Positions 52,953 through 62,087 of a stretch of 64,000 nt of DNA are shown here, in pieces. A program made the translations under genes and the position numbers. Numbering within the stretch: position 1 is the first letter of the stretch; each line of letters opens with the position of its first letter. Under the pieces are notes generated by a model. That model made no database searches. It was given only the letters and a program-made list of their open reading frames with translations, and was not told the DNA's origin. Origin of the DNA: Intestinimonas timonensis (GTDB lineage Bacteria > Bacillota > Clostridia > Oscillospirales > Oscillospiraceae). The stretch covers positions 211,643 through 275,642 of the forward strand of contig NZ_LR130817.1 in NCBI RefSeq assembly GCF_900626145.1, given 5' to 3'.

Positions 52953-55328
52953 ATGACCGATCTGTTTGAAAAATCCATCCAGACCCTGGAGCTGCCCAGA
53001 GTGCTGGAGTTATTGGCGGCCCAGGCGGCCACCGAGGAGGGCAAGGACCGGTGCCGGGCCCTGCGGCCATTTACCGACCCCGATGACGTCCAGCGTCTTC
53101 AAAAGGAGACCTCCGCCGCCTGCTCCATGATCGTCCTCCGGGGCACCCCGCCCCTCTCCGGCGTCCGGCCGGTTGCGGCCTCCCTCCAGCGGGCCGATAT
53201 GGGGGGCGCCCTCAACACCCGGGAGCTGCTGGACATCGCCGCCCTCCTGCGCTGCGCCCGCTCCGCCAAGGAGTACGCCACGGGGGAGGGGAACGCCAAG
53301 ACCTGCATCGACCACCTCTTTTCCTCCCTCCAGGCCAACCGGTATCTGGAGGACCGGATCAGCGGGTCCATCCTCTCCGAGGAGGAGATCGCCGACGCCG
53401 CCAGCCCCGAGCTGGCCGACATCCGGCGGCACATCCGGGCCTCCTCCTCCAAGGTCCGGGACATCCTCCAGAAGCTCATCTCCTCCTCTCAGTCCAAGTA
53501 CCTCCAGGAGTCCATCATCACCATGCGCTCCGGCCGGTACGTGGTGCCGGTGAAGTCGGAGTGCAAGAACGAGATCCCCGGCCTGGTCCACGACGTGTCC
53601 GGCTCCGGCGGCACCTTCTTCATCGAGCCCATGGCGGTGGTCAAGACCAACAACGAGCTCCGGGAGCTCCAGTCCCGGGAGGAGAAGGAGATCGAGCGCA
53701 TCCTCCGGGAGCTCTCCGCCGAGTGCGCCGCCCACAAGGAGGACATCGCCCAGGACTACGACCTCCTCGTCCTCATCGACTGCATCTTCGCCCGGGCCCG
53801 GCTCTCGGACAAGCTTCGCTGTACCGAGCCCAGGCTGGCCAAGAAGGGGATCACCCTGCGGAAGGCCCGCCACCCACTGCTGGACCCCAAGAAGGCGGTG
53901 GCCAACGACCTCCACCTGGGGGACCAGTTTGACACCCTGGTCATCACCGGCCCCAACACCGGCGGCAAGACGGTGACCCTCAAGACCATCGGCCTGCTGA
54001 CCCTCATGGCCCAGTGCGGCCTCCACATCCCCGCCGATGACGACAGCACCGTGGTGGTCTTTGACCATGTCCTCTCCGACATCGGCGACGAGCAGTCCAT
54101 CGCCCAGAGCCTGTCCACCTTCTCCTCCCACATGGTGAACATCGTGGGCATTCTGGAGGAGTGCGGTCCCGGCTCCCTCATCCTCTTCGACGAGCTGGGG
54201 GCGGGCACCGACCCGGTGGAGGGCGCCGCCCTGGCCGCCGCCATCATTGAGTCGGCCCGGGAGCGGGGCGCTCTGGTGTGTGCCACCACTCACTACGCCG
54301 AGCTGAAGGTGTACGCCATGACCACCAAGGGGGTGGAGAACGCCTCCTGCGAGTTCAATGTAGAGACCCTGGCCCCCACCTATAAGCTCCTCATCGGGGT
54401 GCCGGGCAAGTCCAACGCCTTCGCCATCTCCCGCCGCCTGGGGCTGCCCCAGGCCATCATCGACAAGGCCGCTGCCCGCATCGACGCCGAGAATGTCCGC
54501 TTCGAGGACGTCCTCACCCAGCTGGACCGGCAGCGTCAGCAGATGGAAAAGGAGAAGGATGAGGCCCGAAAGCTCCGCCGGGAGATGGAGGAGTCGGCTA
54601 AGACTGCCCGGGAGTACCGGGAGAGGCTGGAGAAGGAGAAGGCCAAGGCGGTGGAGAAGGCTCAGGCCGAGGCCAGGGCCATCATCCAGGAGGCCCGGGA
54701 TACTGCCGACAAGGTCTTTGCCGAGCTCAACGAGATGCGCCGCCGCCAGGAGAAAGAGGCCGACTGGCTGGAGCAGAACCAGCGCCGGTCCGACCTGCGT
54801 CGGCAGCTCAATGAGGCCGAGGACGCTTTGGGGTCCCACGAGGACCTGCCCGTACCGCCGCCCACCCGGCCCGCCAAGGCGGGGGACACGGTGGAGCTGG
54901 TAAAGATGGGTACCCGGGCCAGCGTCATCTCCGTCAACAAGGACGGTTCCCTCCAGCTCCAGGCGGGCATTTTGAAGATCACCGCCAAGCAGGAGGAGGT
55001 CCGTGTGGTGGAGGATGCCGACGGCGGCAAGAAGCAGGCCGTTCAGATCGCCCAGCGGGCCGAGCACAAGCTGCGTTCTCTGGGCGCCTCCCCCGAGGTG
55101 GACCTGCGGGGCATGATGACCGACGAGGCTCTGCTGGTGCTGGACCGCTTTTTGGACAGTGCCGTCATGGGCCGGCTGGATACGGTGACGGTCATCCATG
55201 GCAAAGGTACCGGCGCCGTCCGCAAGGCGGTACGGGATCATCTGAAGCGGAGCAAGTACGTCAGATCCTTCCGACCCGGTCGGTTTGGCGAGGGCGAGGA
55301 CGGCGTCACCGTGGTGGAGCTGCGCTGA
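52953..55328 (+). CDS. mutS2: Endonuclease MutS2
   Basis: The 791-residue protein has the MutS core, an ATPase domain with Walker A ITGPNTGGKTVTLKTIGLL (about 331-349) and LFDELGAGTDPVEGAA (Walker B). A long coiled coil (about 510-620) and a C-terminal Smr nuclease domain with VDLRGMMTDEALLVLDRFL and VIHGKGTGAVRKAV follow. MutS2 acts in recombination control and rescue of collided ribosomes. All domains are present. Confidence 0.96.
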   Translation: MTDLFEKSIQTLELPRVLELLAAQAATEEGKDRCRALRPFTDPDDVQRLQKETSAACSMIVLRGTPPLSGVRPVAASLQRADMGGALNTRELLDIAALLRCARSAKEYATGEGNAKTCIDHLFSSLQANRYLEDRISGSILSEEEIADAASPELADIRRHIRASSSKVRDILQKLISSSQSKYLQESIITMRSGRYVVPVKSECKNEIPGLVHDVSGSGGTFFIEPMAVVKTNNELRELQSREEKEIERILRELSAECAAHKEDIAQDYDLLVLIDCIFARARLSDKLRCTEPRLAKKGITLRKARHPLLDPKKAVANDLHLGDQFDTLVITGPNTGGKTVTLKTIGLLTLMAQCGLHIPADDDSTVVVFDHVLSDIGDEQSIAQSLSTFSSHMVNIVGILEECGPGSLILFDELGAGTDPVEGAALAAAIIESARERGALVCATTHYAELKVYAMTTKGVENASCEFNVETLAPTYKLLIGVPGKSNAFAISRRLGLPQAIIDKAAARIDAENVRFEDVLTQLDRQRQQMEKEKDEARKLRREMEESAKTAREYRERLEKEKAKAVEKAQAEARAIIQEARDTADKVFAELNEMRRRQEKEADWLEQNQRRSDLRRQLNEAEDALGSHEDLPVPPPTRPAKAGDTVELVKMGTRASVISVNKDGSLQLQAGILKITAKQEEVRVVEDADGGKKQAVQIAQRAEHKLRSLGASPEVDLRGMMTDEALLVLDRFLDSAVMGRLDTVTVIHGKGTGAVRKAVRDHLKRSKYVRSFRPGRFGEGEDGVTVVELR

Positions 55329-55489
55329 ATGTTTTTCTCCAAAAGGACTTGCGGAGAGAAAAGAGTTAAAGCTGGATAAAAGTGCCATGATTTCTCTAAA
55401 GAATGGGTAAAATGAGTCTATTTTGACGAAGCACTGAGCACAAGAGCGAATTTTTCTTGGGAATCTCCGTGAATTTGTGCAAAATGTCA

Positions 55490-55518
55490 TTGACGGTTTC
55501 ACCGAAATTTGGTATGCT
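55490..55518 (+). promoter_or_regulatory. Promoter of the HPr gene
   Basis: TTGACG (55490-55495), 17 nt and TATGCT (55513-55518) lie 40 nt before the HPr start. Confidence 0.78.
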
Positions 55519-55557
55519 AGATACGCAAACATTGCATTGTTTGAGGGGGGAACACAA

Positions 55558-55821
55558 TTGTATATCAAAGAGGCTGTTGTGAACAATCAGGTGGGTCTCC
55601 ACGCTAGGCCGGCTACGTTTTTCATCCAGAAGGCCAATGAGTTCAAGAGTTCCATCTGGGTGGAGAAGGACGAGCGCAGGGTGAATGCCAAGAGCCTGCT
55701 GGGTGTCCTCTCTCTGGGCATCGTAAAGGGCACCGCTATCAACCTGATCGCGGACGGTCCCGACGAGAAGGAGGCCGTCGAGGCGCTCATCGAGCTGATC
55801 TCCAGTAACTTCTCGGAGTAA
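55558..55821 (+). CDS. ptsH: Phosphocarrier protein HPr
   Basis: The 87-residue protein carries the PTS phosphorylation site His15 in VGLHARPATFF and the regulatory Ser46 in NAKSLLGVLSLG, so it can act both in sugar transport and as a carbon-catabolite co-regulator. The start is TTG 55558 with GAGGGGGG ahead; no in-frame ATG fits the family length. It is monocistronic with its own promoter and terminator. No enzyme I gene is nearby. Confidence 0.93.
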   Translation: MYIKEAVVNNQVGLHARPATFFIQKANEFKSSIWVEKDERRVNAKSLLGVLSLGIVKGTAINLIADGPDEKEAVEALIELISSNFSE

Positions 55822-55834
55822 TCCGATCTCTGCA

Positions 55835-55864
55835 GAAAAAGCGCCGCAATGCGGCGCTTTTTTT
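55835..55864 (+). terminator. Terminator of the HPr gene
   Basis: GCGCCGC (55841-55847) and GCGGCGC (55851-55857) pair around AAT with an A-run before and seven T after. Confidence 0.92.
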
Positions 55865-55870
55865 GATCTT

Positions 55871-56689
55871 ATGGAAGTGATACCATTGGGTGAGCTGGTA
55901 CGGGAATACGACCGGCAGCTGGAGTGGCTCCGGCGCCGGGAGGAGCAGCTGTTTCGGCGGGATGCTGCCCGGCGAAAGGGGCGCGTGATGTCCTGGGCGG
56001 AAAAGCGGGTACCGGACAAGCTGATGGCCACTATGGACGCCGCCTTTTATACTGCTTTCCAAGTGCTGTTCCAGCGGGGGACCGGCCTGCTGGGACGAAC
56101 CATTCCGACCAGAAAGCTGTTGGGAGAGCGGTATCTCAAGGAGTATGCCATCAAAAAGGCGCCGGGTGCCAGGAGCATGGGTGCCTTTCACCGGAGCGCC
56201 GCGCTCAGCGGCGCGCTGACCACGGCGGCGGCCACGGCGGAGGGGTGCGTGCTTGGTCTGCTGGGCATGGGGCTGCCTGATATCCCCATCCTCATGTCCA
56301 TCCTGCTCCGGGCGGTCTACCACACGGCGGTGCGGTATGGCTTTGCCTACGATACCAAAGGGGAGCGCTCCTATATCCTCCTGCTCCTGTGTGCCGCCCT
56401 GACCACCGGTCCCGACCGGAAAACTTATAGTGACAGGGCGGATGAGCTGGGGCGGCTGCTGGATCAGGAGCAGGTCCCTTGGGTGGATCTGGAGGCCCAG
56501 ATGCGGGAGGCGGCCAAGGCTCTGGCCGGCGCCATGCTGGTGGCCAAGTTCCTCCAGGGCATGACCATCATCGGCGTGGTGGGCGGCGCCAGCAACTTTT
56601 CCACCAGCCGCCGGGTGACTGAGATGGCCAATCTGAAGTACCAGCGGCGATTCTTGGAAAAAAAGCGCCGCAAACTGACCAAAGCCTGA
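55871..56689 (+). CDS. EcsC family protein
   Basis: The 272-residue protein resembles the EcsC family, with GALTTAAATAEGCVLGLLGMG and LPDIPILMSILLRAVYHTA as the conserved hydrophobic core and a lysine-rich C-terminus. The function of EcsC is not well defined; it may associate with membranes. The start ATG 55871 lies close to the HPr terminator and lacks a strong ribosome-binding site, so an internal start is possible. Confidence 0.73.
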   Translation: MEVIPLGELVREYDRQLEWLRRREEQLFRRDAARRKGRVMSWAEKRVPDKLMATMDAAFYTAFQVLFQRGTGLLGRTIPTRKLLGERYLKEYAIKKAPGARSMGAFHRSAALSGALTTAAATAEGCVLGLLGMGLPDIPILMSILLRAVYHTAVRYGFAYDTKGERSYILLLLCAALTTGPDRKTYSDRADELGRLLDQEQVPWVDLEAQMREAAKALAGAMLVAKFLQGMTIIGVVGGASNFSTSRRVTEMANLKYQRRFLEKKRRKLTKA

Positions 56690-56721
56690 CCGGATGATAG
56701 GAAGAAAGGAGATGACCTCGG

Positions 56722-58563
56722 ATGACTTTTGACGAATTAAAGGAAAAAGCCCATGCCCTGCCGCTGAAGCCCGGCGTCTACATCATGCAGGATGCCAAAA
56801 ACGAGGTCATCTACGTGGGCAAGGCCAAGGCGCTCAAGAACCGGGTGAGCCAGTACTTTGCCGACCTGGCCTCCCACACGGAAAAGACCCGGGCCATGGT
56901 GAGCCAGATCGACCACTTCGACGTCATCATCGCCGACAGCGAGTTTGAGGCACTGGTACTGGAGTGCTCCCTCATCAAACGCCACCAGCCCCGTTACAAC
57001 ATCCTTCTGAAGGACGACAAGGGCTACCCATATATCCGCCTCACCGTCCAGGAGGCGTACCCCAAGTTCTCTCTGGCAAACCGGCCGGCGGAGGACGGCG
57101 CCCGGTACTTCGGTCCCTACGGCAGCCGGGGTGCTACCCAGGACATCGTTGAAGCCATCCAGTCCGCCCTGCGCCTGCCCAAGTGCCGGAAGAAGTTTCC
57201 ACGGGATATCGGCAAGGAGCGGCCCTGCCTCTACTACCGCATGGGCCAGTGCGACGGCTACTGCCGCCCGGAGATGGACCAGAGCCGCTATCAGGAGAAC
57301 ATCGACCAGGCCATTCGCCTTTTGGAGGGAAAGTACGAGGAGGTCTGTGACGACCTCCGGGCCGAGATGGAGCAGGCCGCCGAGGAGCTGCGCTTCGAGC
57401 GGGCCGCCGAGCTCCGGGACCGTATCGCCGCCATGGAACTGCTGGGCAAGCGGCAGAAGGTGGTGGCGGGGAGCCTGTCCGACACCGACGTAGTGGGCTT
57501 TCACCGTGGGGAGGCCAAGAGCTGCTTTGTGGTCCTCCACTTTGTGGACGGCGACCTGGCCGCCAAGGACATGGACCTCATCGAGACCCCGGTGGAGGAG
57601 GCCAAAGAGGATACCGTCTCCGCCCTGGTGAAGCAGTATTACGGCGGACGGGGCGCTCTGCCCAAGCAGATTCTACTGCCCTGCGATATCGAGGACGAGG
57701 TGCCGGTGACGAGAATGCTCTCTGAGGCCTGCGGTCACCGGGTGGCCCTCATGACCCCCCAGCGTGGGGCCAAGATGGACCTCATCCGCCTGGCCAACAA
57801 GAACGCCGTGGAGGAGGTGGAACGGGCCACCTCCCGGGAGGAGCGGCAGTCCAAGCTCATGGAGGCCTTGGGGAAGATGCTGGGCCTTTCGGAGCCGCCC
57901 AGGCGGATCGAGGCCTACGATATTTCCAACACCGGAGACACCAACATTGTGGCCTCTATGACCGTCTTTATCGATGGACGGCCATTGAAACGGGATTACC
58001 GACACTTCAAGCTCAAGGACATGGTCCACGCTGACGACTACGGCTCCATGGAGCAGGTCCTCACCCGCCGGTTCCGCCGGTACCTGGATGGAGACGAGAA
58101 GTTCGGAGACCTGCCTGACCTTCTCCTCATCGACGGCGGCGAGAACCACGCCAAGGTGGCCGTTCGGGTGCTGGAGGAGGTGGGACTCTCCATCCCCGTC
58201 TTCGGCATGGTGAAGGACGACCGCCACCGCACCCGGGCCCTGGTGGACCCGGCAGGCAGCGAGATTGGCATCCAGCAGATCCCGGCGGTCTTTGCCCTGG
58301 TGGGCCGCATCCAGGAGGAGACCCACCGCTTCGCCATCGAGTTCCAGCGCCTCCAACAGTCCAAGGGGGTGAAGGGCTCCGCCCTGGACCAGATCCCCGG
58401 GGTGGGGGAGAAGCGGCGAAACGAGCTGCTGCGGCACTTCAAGAGCATCAAAAACATCAAGGCGGCCTCTCTGACGGCGCTGGAGGAGGCCGTGCCAAAG
58501 AATACCGCCCGGGCGGTTTACGACCATTTCCATCCGCGGACAGCGGAGGAGGGAGAGCCATGA
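56722..58563 (+). CDS. uvrC: Excinuclease ABC subunit C
   Basis: The 613-residue nuclease makes both incisions in nucleotide excision repair. The N-terminal GIY-YIG domain shows PGVYIMQDAKNEVIYVGKAK, the UVR domain lies at about residues 205-235, and the RNase H-like half starts near IEAYDISNTGDTNIVASM. Tandem helix-hairpin-helix motifs (LDQIPGVGEKRRNELLRHF) lie at the C-terminus. AGAAAGGAG precedes the ATG. The stop overlaps the next gene by 4 nt. Confidence 0.96.
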   Translation: MTFDELKEKAHALPLKPGVYIMQDAKNEVIYVGKAKALKNRVSQYFADLASHTEKTRAMVSQIDHFDVIIADSEFEALVLECSLIKRHQPRYNILLKDDKGYPYIRLTVQEAYPKFSLANRPAEDGARYFGPYGSRGATQDIVEAIQSALRLPKCRKKFPRDIGKERPCLYYRMGQCDGYCRPEMDQSRYQENIDQAIRLLEGKYEEVCDDLRAEMEQAAEELRFERAAELRDRIAAMELLGKRQKVVAGSLSDTDVVGFHRGEAKSCFVVLHFVDGDLAAKDMDLIETPVEEAKEDTVSALVKQYYGGRGALPKQILLPCDIEDEVPVTRMLSEACGHRVALMTPQRGAKMDLIRLANKNAVEEVERATSREERQSKLMEALGKMLGLSEPPRRIEAYDISNTGDTNIVASMTVFIDGRPLKRDYRHFKLKDMVHADDYGSMEQVLTRRFRRYLDGDEKFGDLPDLLLIDGGENHAKVAVRVLEEVGLSIPVFGMVKDDRHRTRALVDPAGSEIGIQQIPAVFALVGRIQEETHRFAIEFQRLQQSKGVKGSALDQIPGVGEKRRNELLRHFKSIKNIKAASLTALEEAVPKNTARAVYDHFHPRTAEEGEP

Positions 58564-59885
58564 AACGGAAAACGCCGATTTTGCTTCTGACGATGCTGTT
58601 CTCCCTTGTTCTCGCCGCCTGCGGCGGGCAGGAGGCGGCCACTCCAGCCCCCGCCGACGTAACGGCGGCGGAGCTGGCACGGACGGTGGTGGAAAGCCAG
58701 GATGATCTGTCCGGTCTGCCCACTCTGGAGGGGCAGGACCTCACCGACCACCTCTCTGCCTTCTGCGGCCTGGAAACATGGGAAGACGGAGCGGTGTACG
58801 CCGCCGGCGGCATGGACGCCCGGGAGGTCACTGTGGTGCTGCTCTCTGACGAAGAGGCGGCGGAGACGGCGGCGGACATTTTGGAGAACTACCGGCTGGA
58901 GCGGCAGGGGGACTTCTTCGGCTACGCCCCGGAGGAGGCCGACCGGCTGGACCGGGCGGCGGTCCTCCAGCGGGGCTGCTACGCCGCCCTGCTGGTCTGC
59001 GACGACCCGGAGTCGGCCAGGGAGGCCTTTGACGCCTGCCTGGCAGGAGAACTTGCATCACCGGTGGAAGAAGAGGGGGAGCCGGTCCTCTCCGTACCCC
59101 CTGAGGAGCCGGAGGCCACCCAGGTGATGGCGCCGGAGACCGAGCTTCCGGAGCCCACGACCACACCCACGCCTAGTCTTACGCCGGAGCCTTCAGAGCT
59201 GCCGGAAGAGTCGCAACGGCCCATCCTGAACCCGGATTTGGACACCAGCGGTTTTGTCCCGTTCACGGCGCCCAACGACGCCAACATGGAGCTCTACGAG
59301 ACCTCCGCTATCCAGACGGCGTGGGAGACCGGCAACGAGGACGGACTATCCGACAAGGATGCCGCCATTCTGGAAAAATGCCGGGAGGTGCTGGGGGAAA
59401 TCATCACCGATGACATGACCGACTTCCAGAAGGAGCTGGCCGTCCACGACTGGATCGTGGAGCACGGCAGCTATGACCAGACGGTGCACAGCAATCCCGG
59501 CCACAGCGGCCGTACCGGCTACCGGGACCCCTATGGCATCCTGGTGGGGGGCTATGGAAACTGCCTGGGCTACTCCACCACCTTCCAGCTCCTCATGGAT
59601 CTGTGCGATGTAGAGTGCATCACCGTGGTGGGTGCCGCCTTCGACTCCATGGAGGACCACGCCTGGAACATGGTGAAGCTGGACGGGGAGTGGTACTGCG
59701 TGGACGTGACCTGGGACGACCCCACCATGGGGAACGGCAACACCAATTCTGTGATCCGCCACCGCTACTTCAACGTGACCAGCGACCGGATGCGGGACAC
59801 CGACCACCAGTGGGACTATCTGTACGTACCGGAGGCCACCGCCACCCATTACTTCTGGGATGGGGCGGGGGCGCTGCCGCAATAA
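58560..59885 (+). CDS. Lipoprotein with transglutaminase-like domain
   Basis: The 441-residue protein has a lipoprotein signal peptide (LLLTMLFSLVLAACGG, lipobox LAAC). A DUF4358-like part (about 35-170) and a Pro/Glu/Thr-rich linker (about 175-220) follow. The C-terminal transglutaminase-like domain has the Cys in VGGYGNCLGYSTTFQLLMD, the His in DSMEDHAWNMVKLDG and the Asp in YCVDVTWDDP, so the catalytic triad is present. It should sit on the outer face of the membrane. Coupling to uvrC (ATGA overlap) looks incidental. Confidence 0.82.
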   Translation: MKRKTPILLLTMLFSLVLAACGGQEAATPAPADVTAAELARTVVESQDDLSGLPTLEGQDLTDHLSAFCGLETWEDGAVYAAGGMDAREVTVVLLSDEEAAETAADILENYRLERQGDFFGYAPEEADRLDRAAVLQRGCYAALLVCDDPESAREAFDACLAGELASPVEEEGEPVLSVPPEEPEATQVMAPETELPEPTTTPTPSLTPEPSELPEESQRPILNPDLDTSGFVPFTAPNDANMELYETSAIQTAWETGNEDGLSDKDAAILEKCREVLGEIITDDMTDFQKELAVHDWIVEHGSYDQTVHSNPGHSGRTGYRDPYGILVGGYGNCLGYSTTFQLLMDLCDVECITVVGAAFDSMEDHAWNMVKLDGEWYCVDVTWDDPTMGNGNTNSVIRHRYFNVTSDRMRDTDHQWDYLYVPEATATHYFWDGAGALPQ

Positions 59886-59906
59886 AGCAAAAGGAGGGTG
59901 ACCGCC

Positions 59907-60452
59907 ATGCGCGTCATCACAGGAACGGCCCGGGGCCGGAAGCTCAAGGAGCTCCAAGGTATGGAGACCAGACCCACCACCGACAAGGTGAAGGAGTCTC
60001 TCTTCAACATCATCCAGTTCGACATTGAGGGCCGGAAGGTGCTGGACCTCTTCGGCGGCACTGGCCAACTGGGCATCGAGTGCCTGAGCCGTGGGGCGGC
60101 CCACTGCACCTTTGTAGATCTGCGGAAGGAGGCCGCCGCCCTCATTCGGGACAACGTGGCCCTGTGCGGCTTCACTGACCGGGCCAAGGTGATCCAGGGG
60201 GACTACCTCTCTTTCCTCACCAGCTGCCGGGAAAAATTCGATCTCATTCTGCTGGACCCGCCCTACGCCAGTGGATTGCTAGAAAAAGCCCTGGAGACAG
60301 CGGCGGGAATTGACATCTTGTCGGAAAATGGTATAATGGTCTGCGAAAGTGCCGCGGAAACTGTCCTGCCCACGCTTTCCGAGCCCTATCGGAAGGGGAA
60401 GGACTACCGCTACGGCAAGATCAAGCTCACCGTCTACCGCAGGGACGCGTGA
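59907..60452 (+). CDS. rsmD: 16S rRNA (guanine(966)-N2)-methyltransferase RsmD
   Basis: The 181-residue methyltransferase begins MRVITGTARGRKLKELQG, with the SAM-binding VLDLFGGTGQLGIECLSRGA (about 43-62) and catalytic LLDPPYASG. It methylates G966 of 16S rRNA. AAAGGAGGGTG lies 8 nt before ATG 59907. The pair rsmD-coaD is conserved in Firmicutes and is followed here by a coiled-coil protein gene. Confidence 0.94.
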   Translation: MRVITGTARGRKLKELQGMETRPTTDKVKESLFNIIQFDIEGRKVLDLFGGTGQLGIECLSRGAAHCTFVDLRKEAAALIRDNVALCGFTDRAKVIQGDYLSFLTSCREKFDLILLDPPYASGLLEKALETAAGIDILSENGIMVCESAAETVLPTLSEPYRKGKDYRYGKIKLTVYRRDA

Positions 60453-60481
60453 GCCCATTCCCGCATTAGGGGGCAAACGAC

Positions 60482-60976
60482 ATGAAGACCGCCATTTACC
60501 CCGGCAGCTTCGACCCCATCACCCTGGGGCATTTGAATATCATCAAGCGTGCGGCGCTATGCTTTGACAAGCTCATCGTCTGCGTAATGGTCAATTCCCA
60601 GAAGAATGGGCTGTTCACCCCGGATGAGCGGGTGGAGCTCATCCGGCGGGTGGTCTCCCAGCTGCCCAACGTGGAGGTGGACGCCTCCTCCGTACTCCTG
60701 GCCGAGTACGCCAGGCAGCGCCGGGCCAGGGTCATCGTCAAGGGACTCCGGGCCGTGTCCGACTTCGAGAGCGAGGTCCAGATGGCGGTGGTCAACCGGA
60801 AGCTCAACCCCAATGTGGACACCATGTTCCTTCCCTCCAACGAGAAGTATACCTACCTCAGCTCCACCGTGGTGAAAGAGATGGTGCGTTACGGTGTGGA
60901 GCTGTCCGACTTTATCCCGCGGGAGATCATCGAGGACGTGAAAAAGAAAATGAACGACAGCAGGAGGGACGTCTGA
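60482..60976 (+). CDS. coaD: Pantetheine-phosphate adenylyltransferase
   Basis: The 164-residue enzyme makes dephospho-CoA, the penultimate step of CoA synthesis. The nucleotidyltransferase motif GSFDPITLGHLNII (with the HxGH-type His) is at about residues 8-21, VIVKGLRAVSDFESE follows, and YTYLSSTVVKEM replaces the usual ISST.R box at the C-terminal site. The stop TGA shares a base with the next start. Its demand is high in a CoA-ester-fermenting cell. Confidence 0.94.
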   Translation: MKTAIYPGSFDPITLGHLNIIKRAALCFDKLIVCVMVNSQKNGLFTPDERVELIRRVVSQLPNVEVDASSVLLAEYARQRRARVIVKGLRAVSDFESEVQMAVVNRKLNPNVDTMFLPSNEKYTYLSSTVVKEMVRYGVELSDFIPREIIEDVKKKMNDSRRDV

Positions 60977-61512
60977 TGGCGACCGGCGTAGAAGAATTGG
61001 TGGATATGCTCTTTTCCATGATCGACGAGGCGAAGGGTGTGCCCCTGAGCAGCGATAAGTGCATCATTGAGCGGGACAAGGCCCTGGATCTGCTGGATGA
61101 GATCAAGGCCCAGTTCCCCGTGGAGCTGGGTGAGGCCAAGAAGCTCCTGGCTGCCCGTGCGGATTACATCGCCTCTGCCAAGCGTGAGGGAGAGCTCATC
61201 CGCAAGCAGGCCGAGGAGAAGGCCCGGCAGATGCTGGCTGAGGACGAGCTCACCGCTCAGGCCAAGCAGAAGGCCAACGAGATGATCAAGGTGGCCGAGG
61301 ACCGCAGCCGGGAGCTGCGCCGGGCCGCCAACGAGTACTGTGAGGATGCCCTCCGCCGTACCGAAGAGGCTGTCAGCGAGGCCTATGATGAGATTAAGCG
61401 TTCCCGTGCCCGGTTCCGGGCGGCGGCGGCCGGTGTGCAGCAGCCCGCCGCCGGCGGTGGCGCCCCCGCTCAGGGCAGCCGTACCGTTTATGACGCCGCG
61501 GCTGACGAGTAA
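60976..61512 (+). CDS. Coiled-coil protein downstream of coaD
   Basis: The 178-residue protein is mostly a long charged helix (EELIDEIK-type repeats; LAARADYIASAKREGELIRK through AEDRSRELRRAANEY), followed by a low-complexity Ala/Gly/Pro tail. Proteins like this follow coaD in many clostridia and are sometimes labelled ATPase, yet no nucleotide-binding motif is present. A DivIVA-like or ATP-synthase-b-like coiled coil is possible. The start overlaps the coaD stop. Confidence 0.72.
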   Translation: MATGVEELVDMLFSMIDEAKGVPLSSDKCIIERDKALDLLDEIKAQFPVELGEAKKLLAARADYIASAKREGELIRKQAEEKARQMLAEDELTAQAKQKANEMIKVAEDRSRELRRAANEYCEDALRRTEEAVSEAYDEIKRSRARFRAAAAGVQQPAAGGGAPAQGSRTVYDAAADE

Positions 61513-61529
61513 AAGAAGAGACCATTTGC

Positions 61530-61559
61530 AGCGGGACAGGTCCAGGGACCTGTCCCGCT
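61530..61559 (+). repeat. Left copy of a duplicated terminator hairpin
   Basis: GCGGGACAGGTCC AGG GACCTGTCCCGC forms a hairpin without a T-run. The same 30 nt (including the preceding A) recur at 61795-61824, where six T follow. Confidence 0.9.
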
Positions 61560-61760
61560 GAGCCTGTCGACAAAGTCGACAGGCTCTCTCAAAAATGCAG
61601 GCATTTTTTCGAAAAGATGCAGGCCGCTGCATCGCACTCGCTTCGCTCGCACGTTTGCGGCCTGAGCAGTGTTTTTTCCGAGGCACATGTCCCCGGAAAA
61701 AACAGACTGTACTTGATTCCGTCGTCTGCGGACGACGGAACTCTGCGAGGCTCTTGCACA
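61560..61760 (+). repeat. Structured repeat family B, copy 2 (about 200 nt)
   Basis: The homology to 15583-15782 starts at GAGCCTGTCGAC and ends at GGCTCTTGCACA. Stems are GAGCCTGTCGAC/GTCGACAGGCTC, AAAAATG/CATTTTT, CAGGCCGC/GCGGCCTG, TTTTTTCC/GGAAAAAA and TTCCGTCGTC/GACGACGGAA. Four base pairs differ from copy 1 at both partners. The copy lies between two identical terminator hairpins; an extra 34 nt (61761-61794) separates it from the right one. Confidence 0.88.
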
Positions 61761-61794
61761 AAATCTGACGTATATGCCCTTTTTCGACAACCTG

Positions 61795-61830
61795 AGCGGG
61801 ACAGGTCCAGGGACCTGTCCCGCTTTTTTG
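61795..61830 (+). terminator. Functional terminator copy after repeat B
   Basis: The hairpin GCGGGACAGGTCC/GGACCTGTCCCGC (61796-61823) is followed by six T. It is the right copy of the duplicated 30 nt and probably the original terminator of the coaD unit. Confidence 0.88.
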
Positions 61831-62070
61831 ATTTCTTCTGTGATGCGAAAAAGTTTTCCACAAACGGTGCAAAAATGTACCGAGAAGTGACCCCTCCGGA
61901 AAAGAACGGACCCTTTTCTAAAATAATGCCAAAAAAGGGCAGAGAAAATCAGCTTCAAAATTACAATAGAACAAATGTTTTATTAAAAAATGGCCGATTT
62001 TTCCCGAAATATCTAGGATATTCAGAGAAAAAAGAGGGAATAAACCCTTGCAATTTTGGGGCGGAACCAT
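61831..62070 (+). other. AT-rich intergenic stretch before the division cluster
   Basis: No gene is evident. The region is much richer in A and T than its surroundings. It leads into the mraZ promoter. A GAACAAATGTTT sequence (61969-61980) resembles half of a LexA site, but the match is partial. Confidence 0.6.
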
Positions 62071-62076
62071 TATACT
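62048..62076 (+). promoter_or_regulatory. mraZ promoter
   Basis: TTGCAA (62048-62053), 17 nt and TATACT (62071-62076) lie directly ahead of the MraZ boxes. Confidence 0.75.
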
Positions 62077-62087
62077 GGAACTACTGG

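Noticed and set aside
53010..55586. Minus-strand open frame of 858 codons opposite mutS2
   Set aside because: A shadow of mutS2 codon bias: mostly Gly, Leu, Val and Asp, with no motif and no ribosome-binding site.
61969..61980. LexA-like site GAACAAATGTTT
   Set aside because: Only a partial match, and neither neighbour is an SOS gene; an AT-rich stretch makes chance likely.
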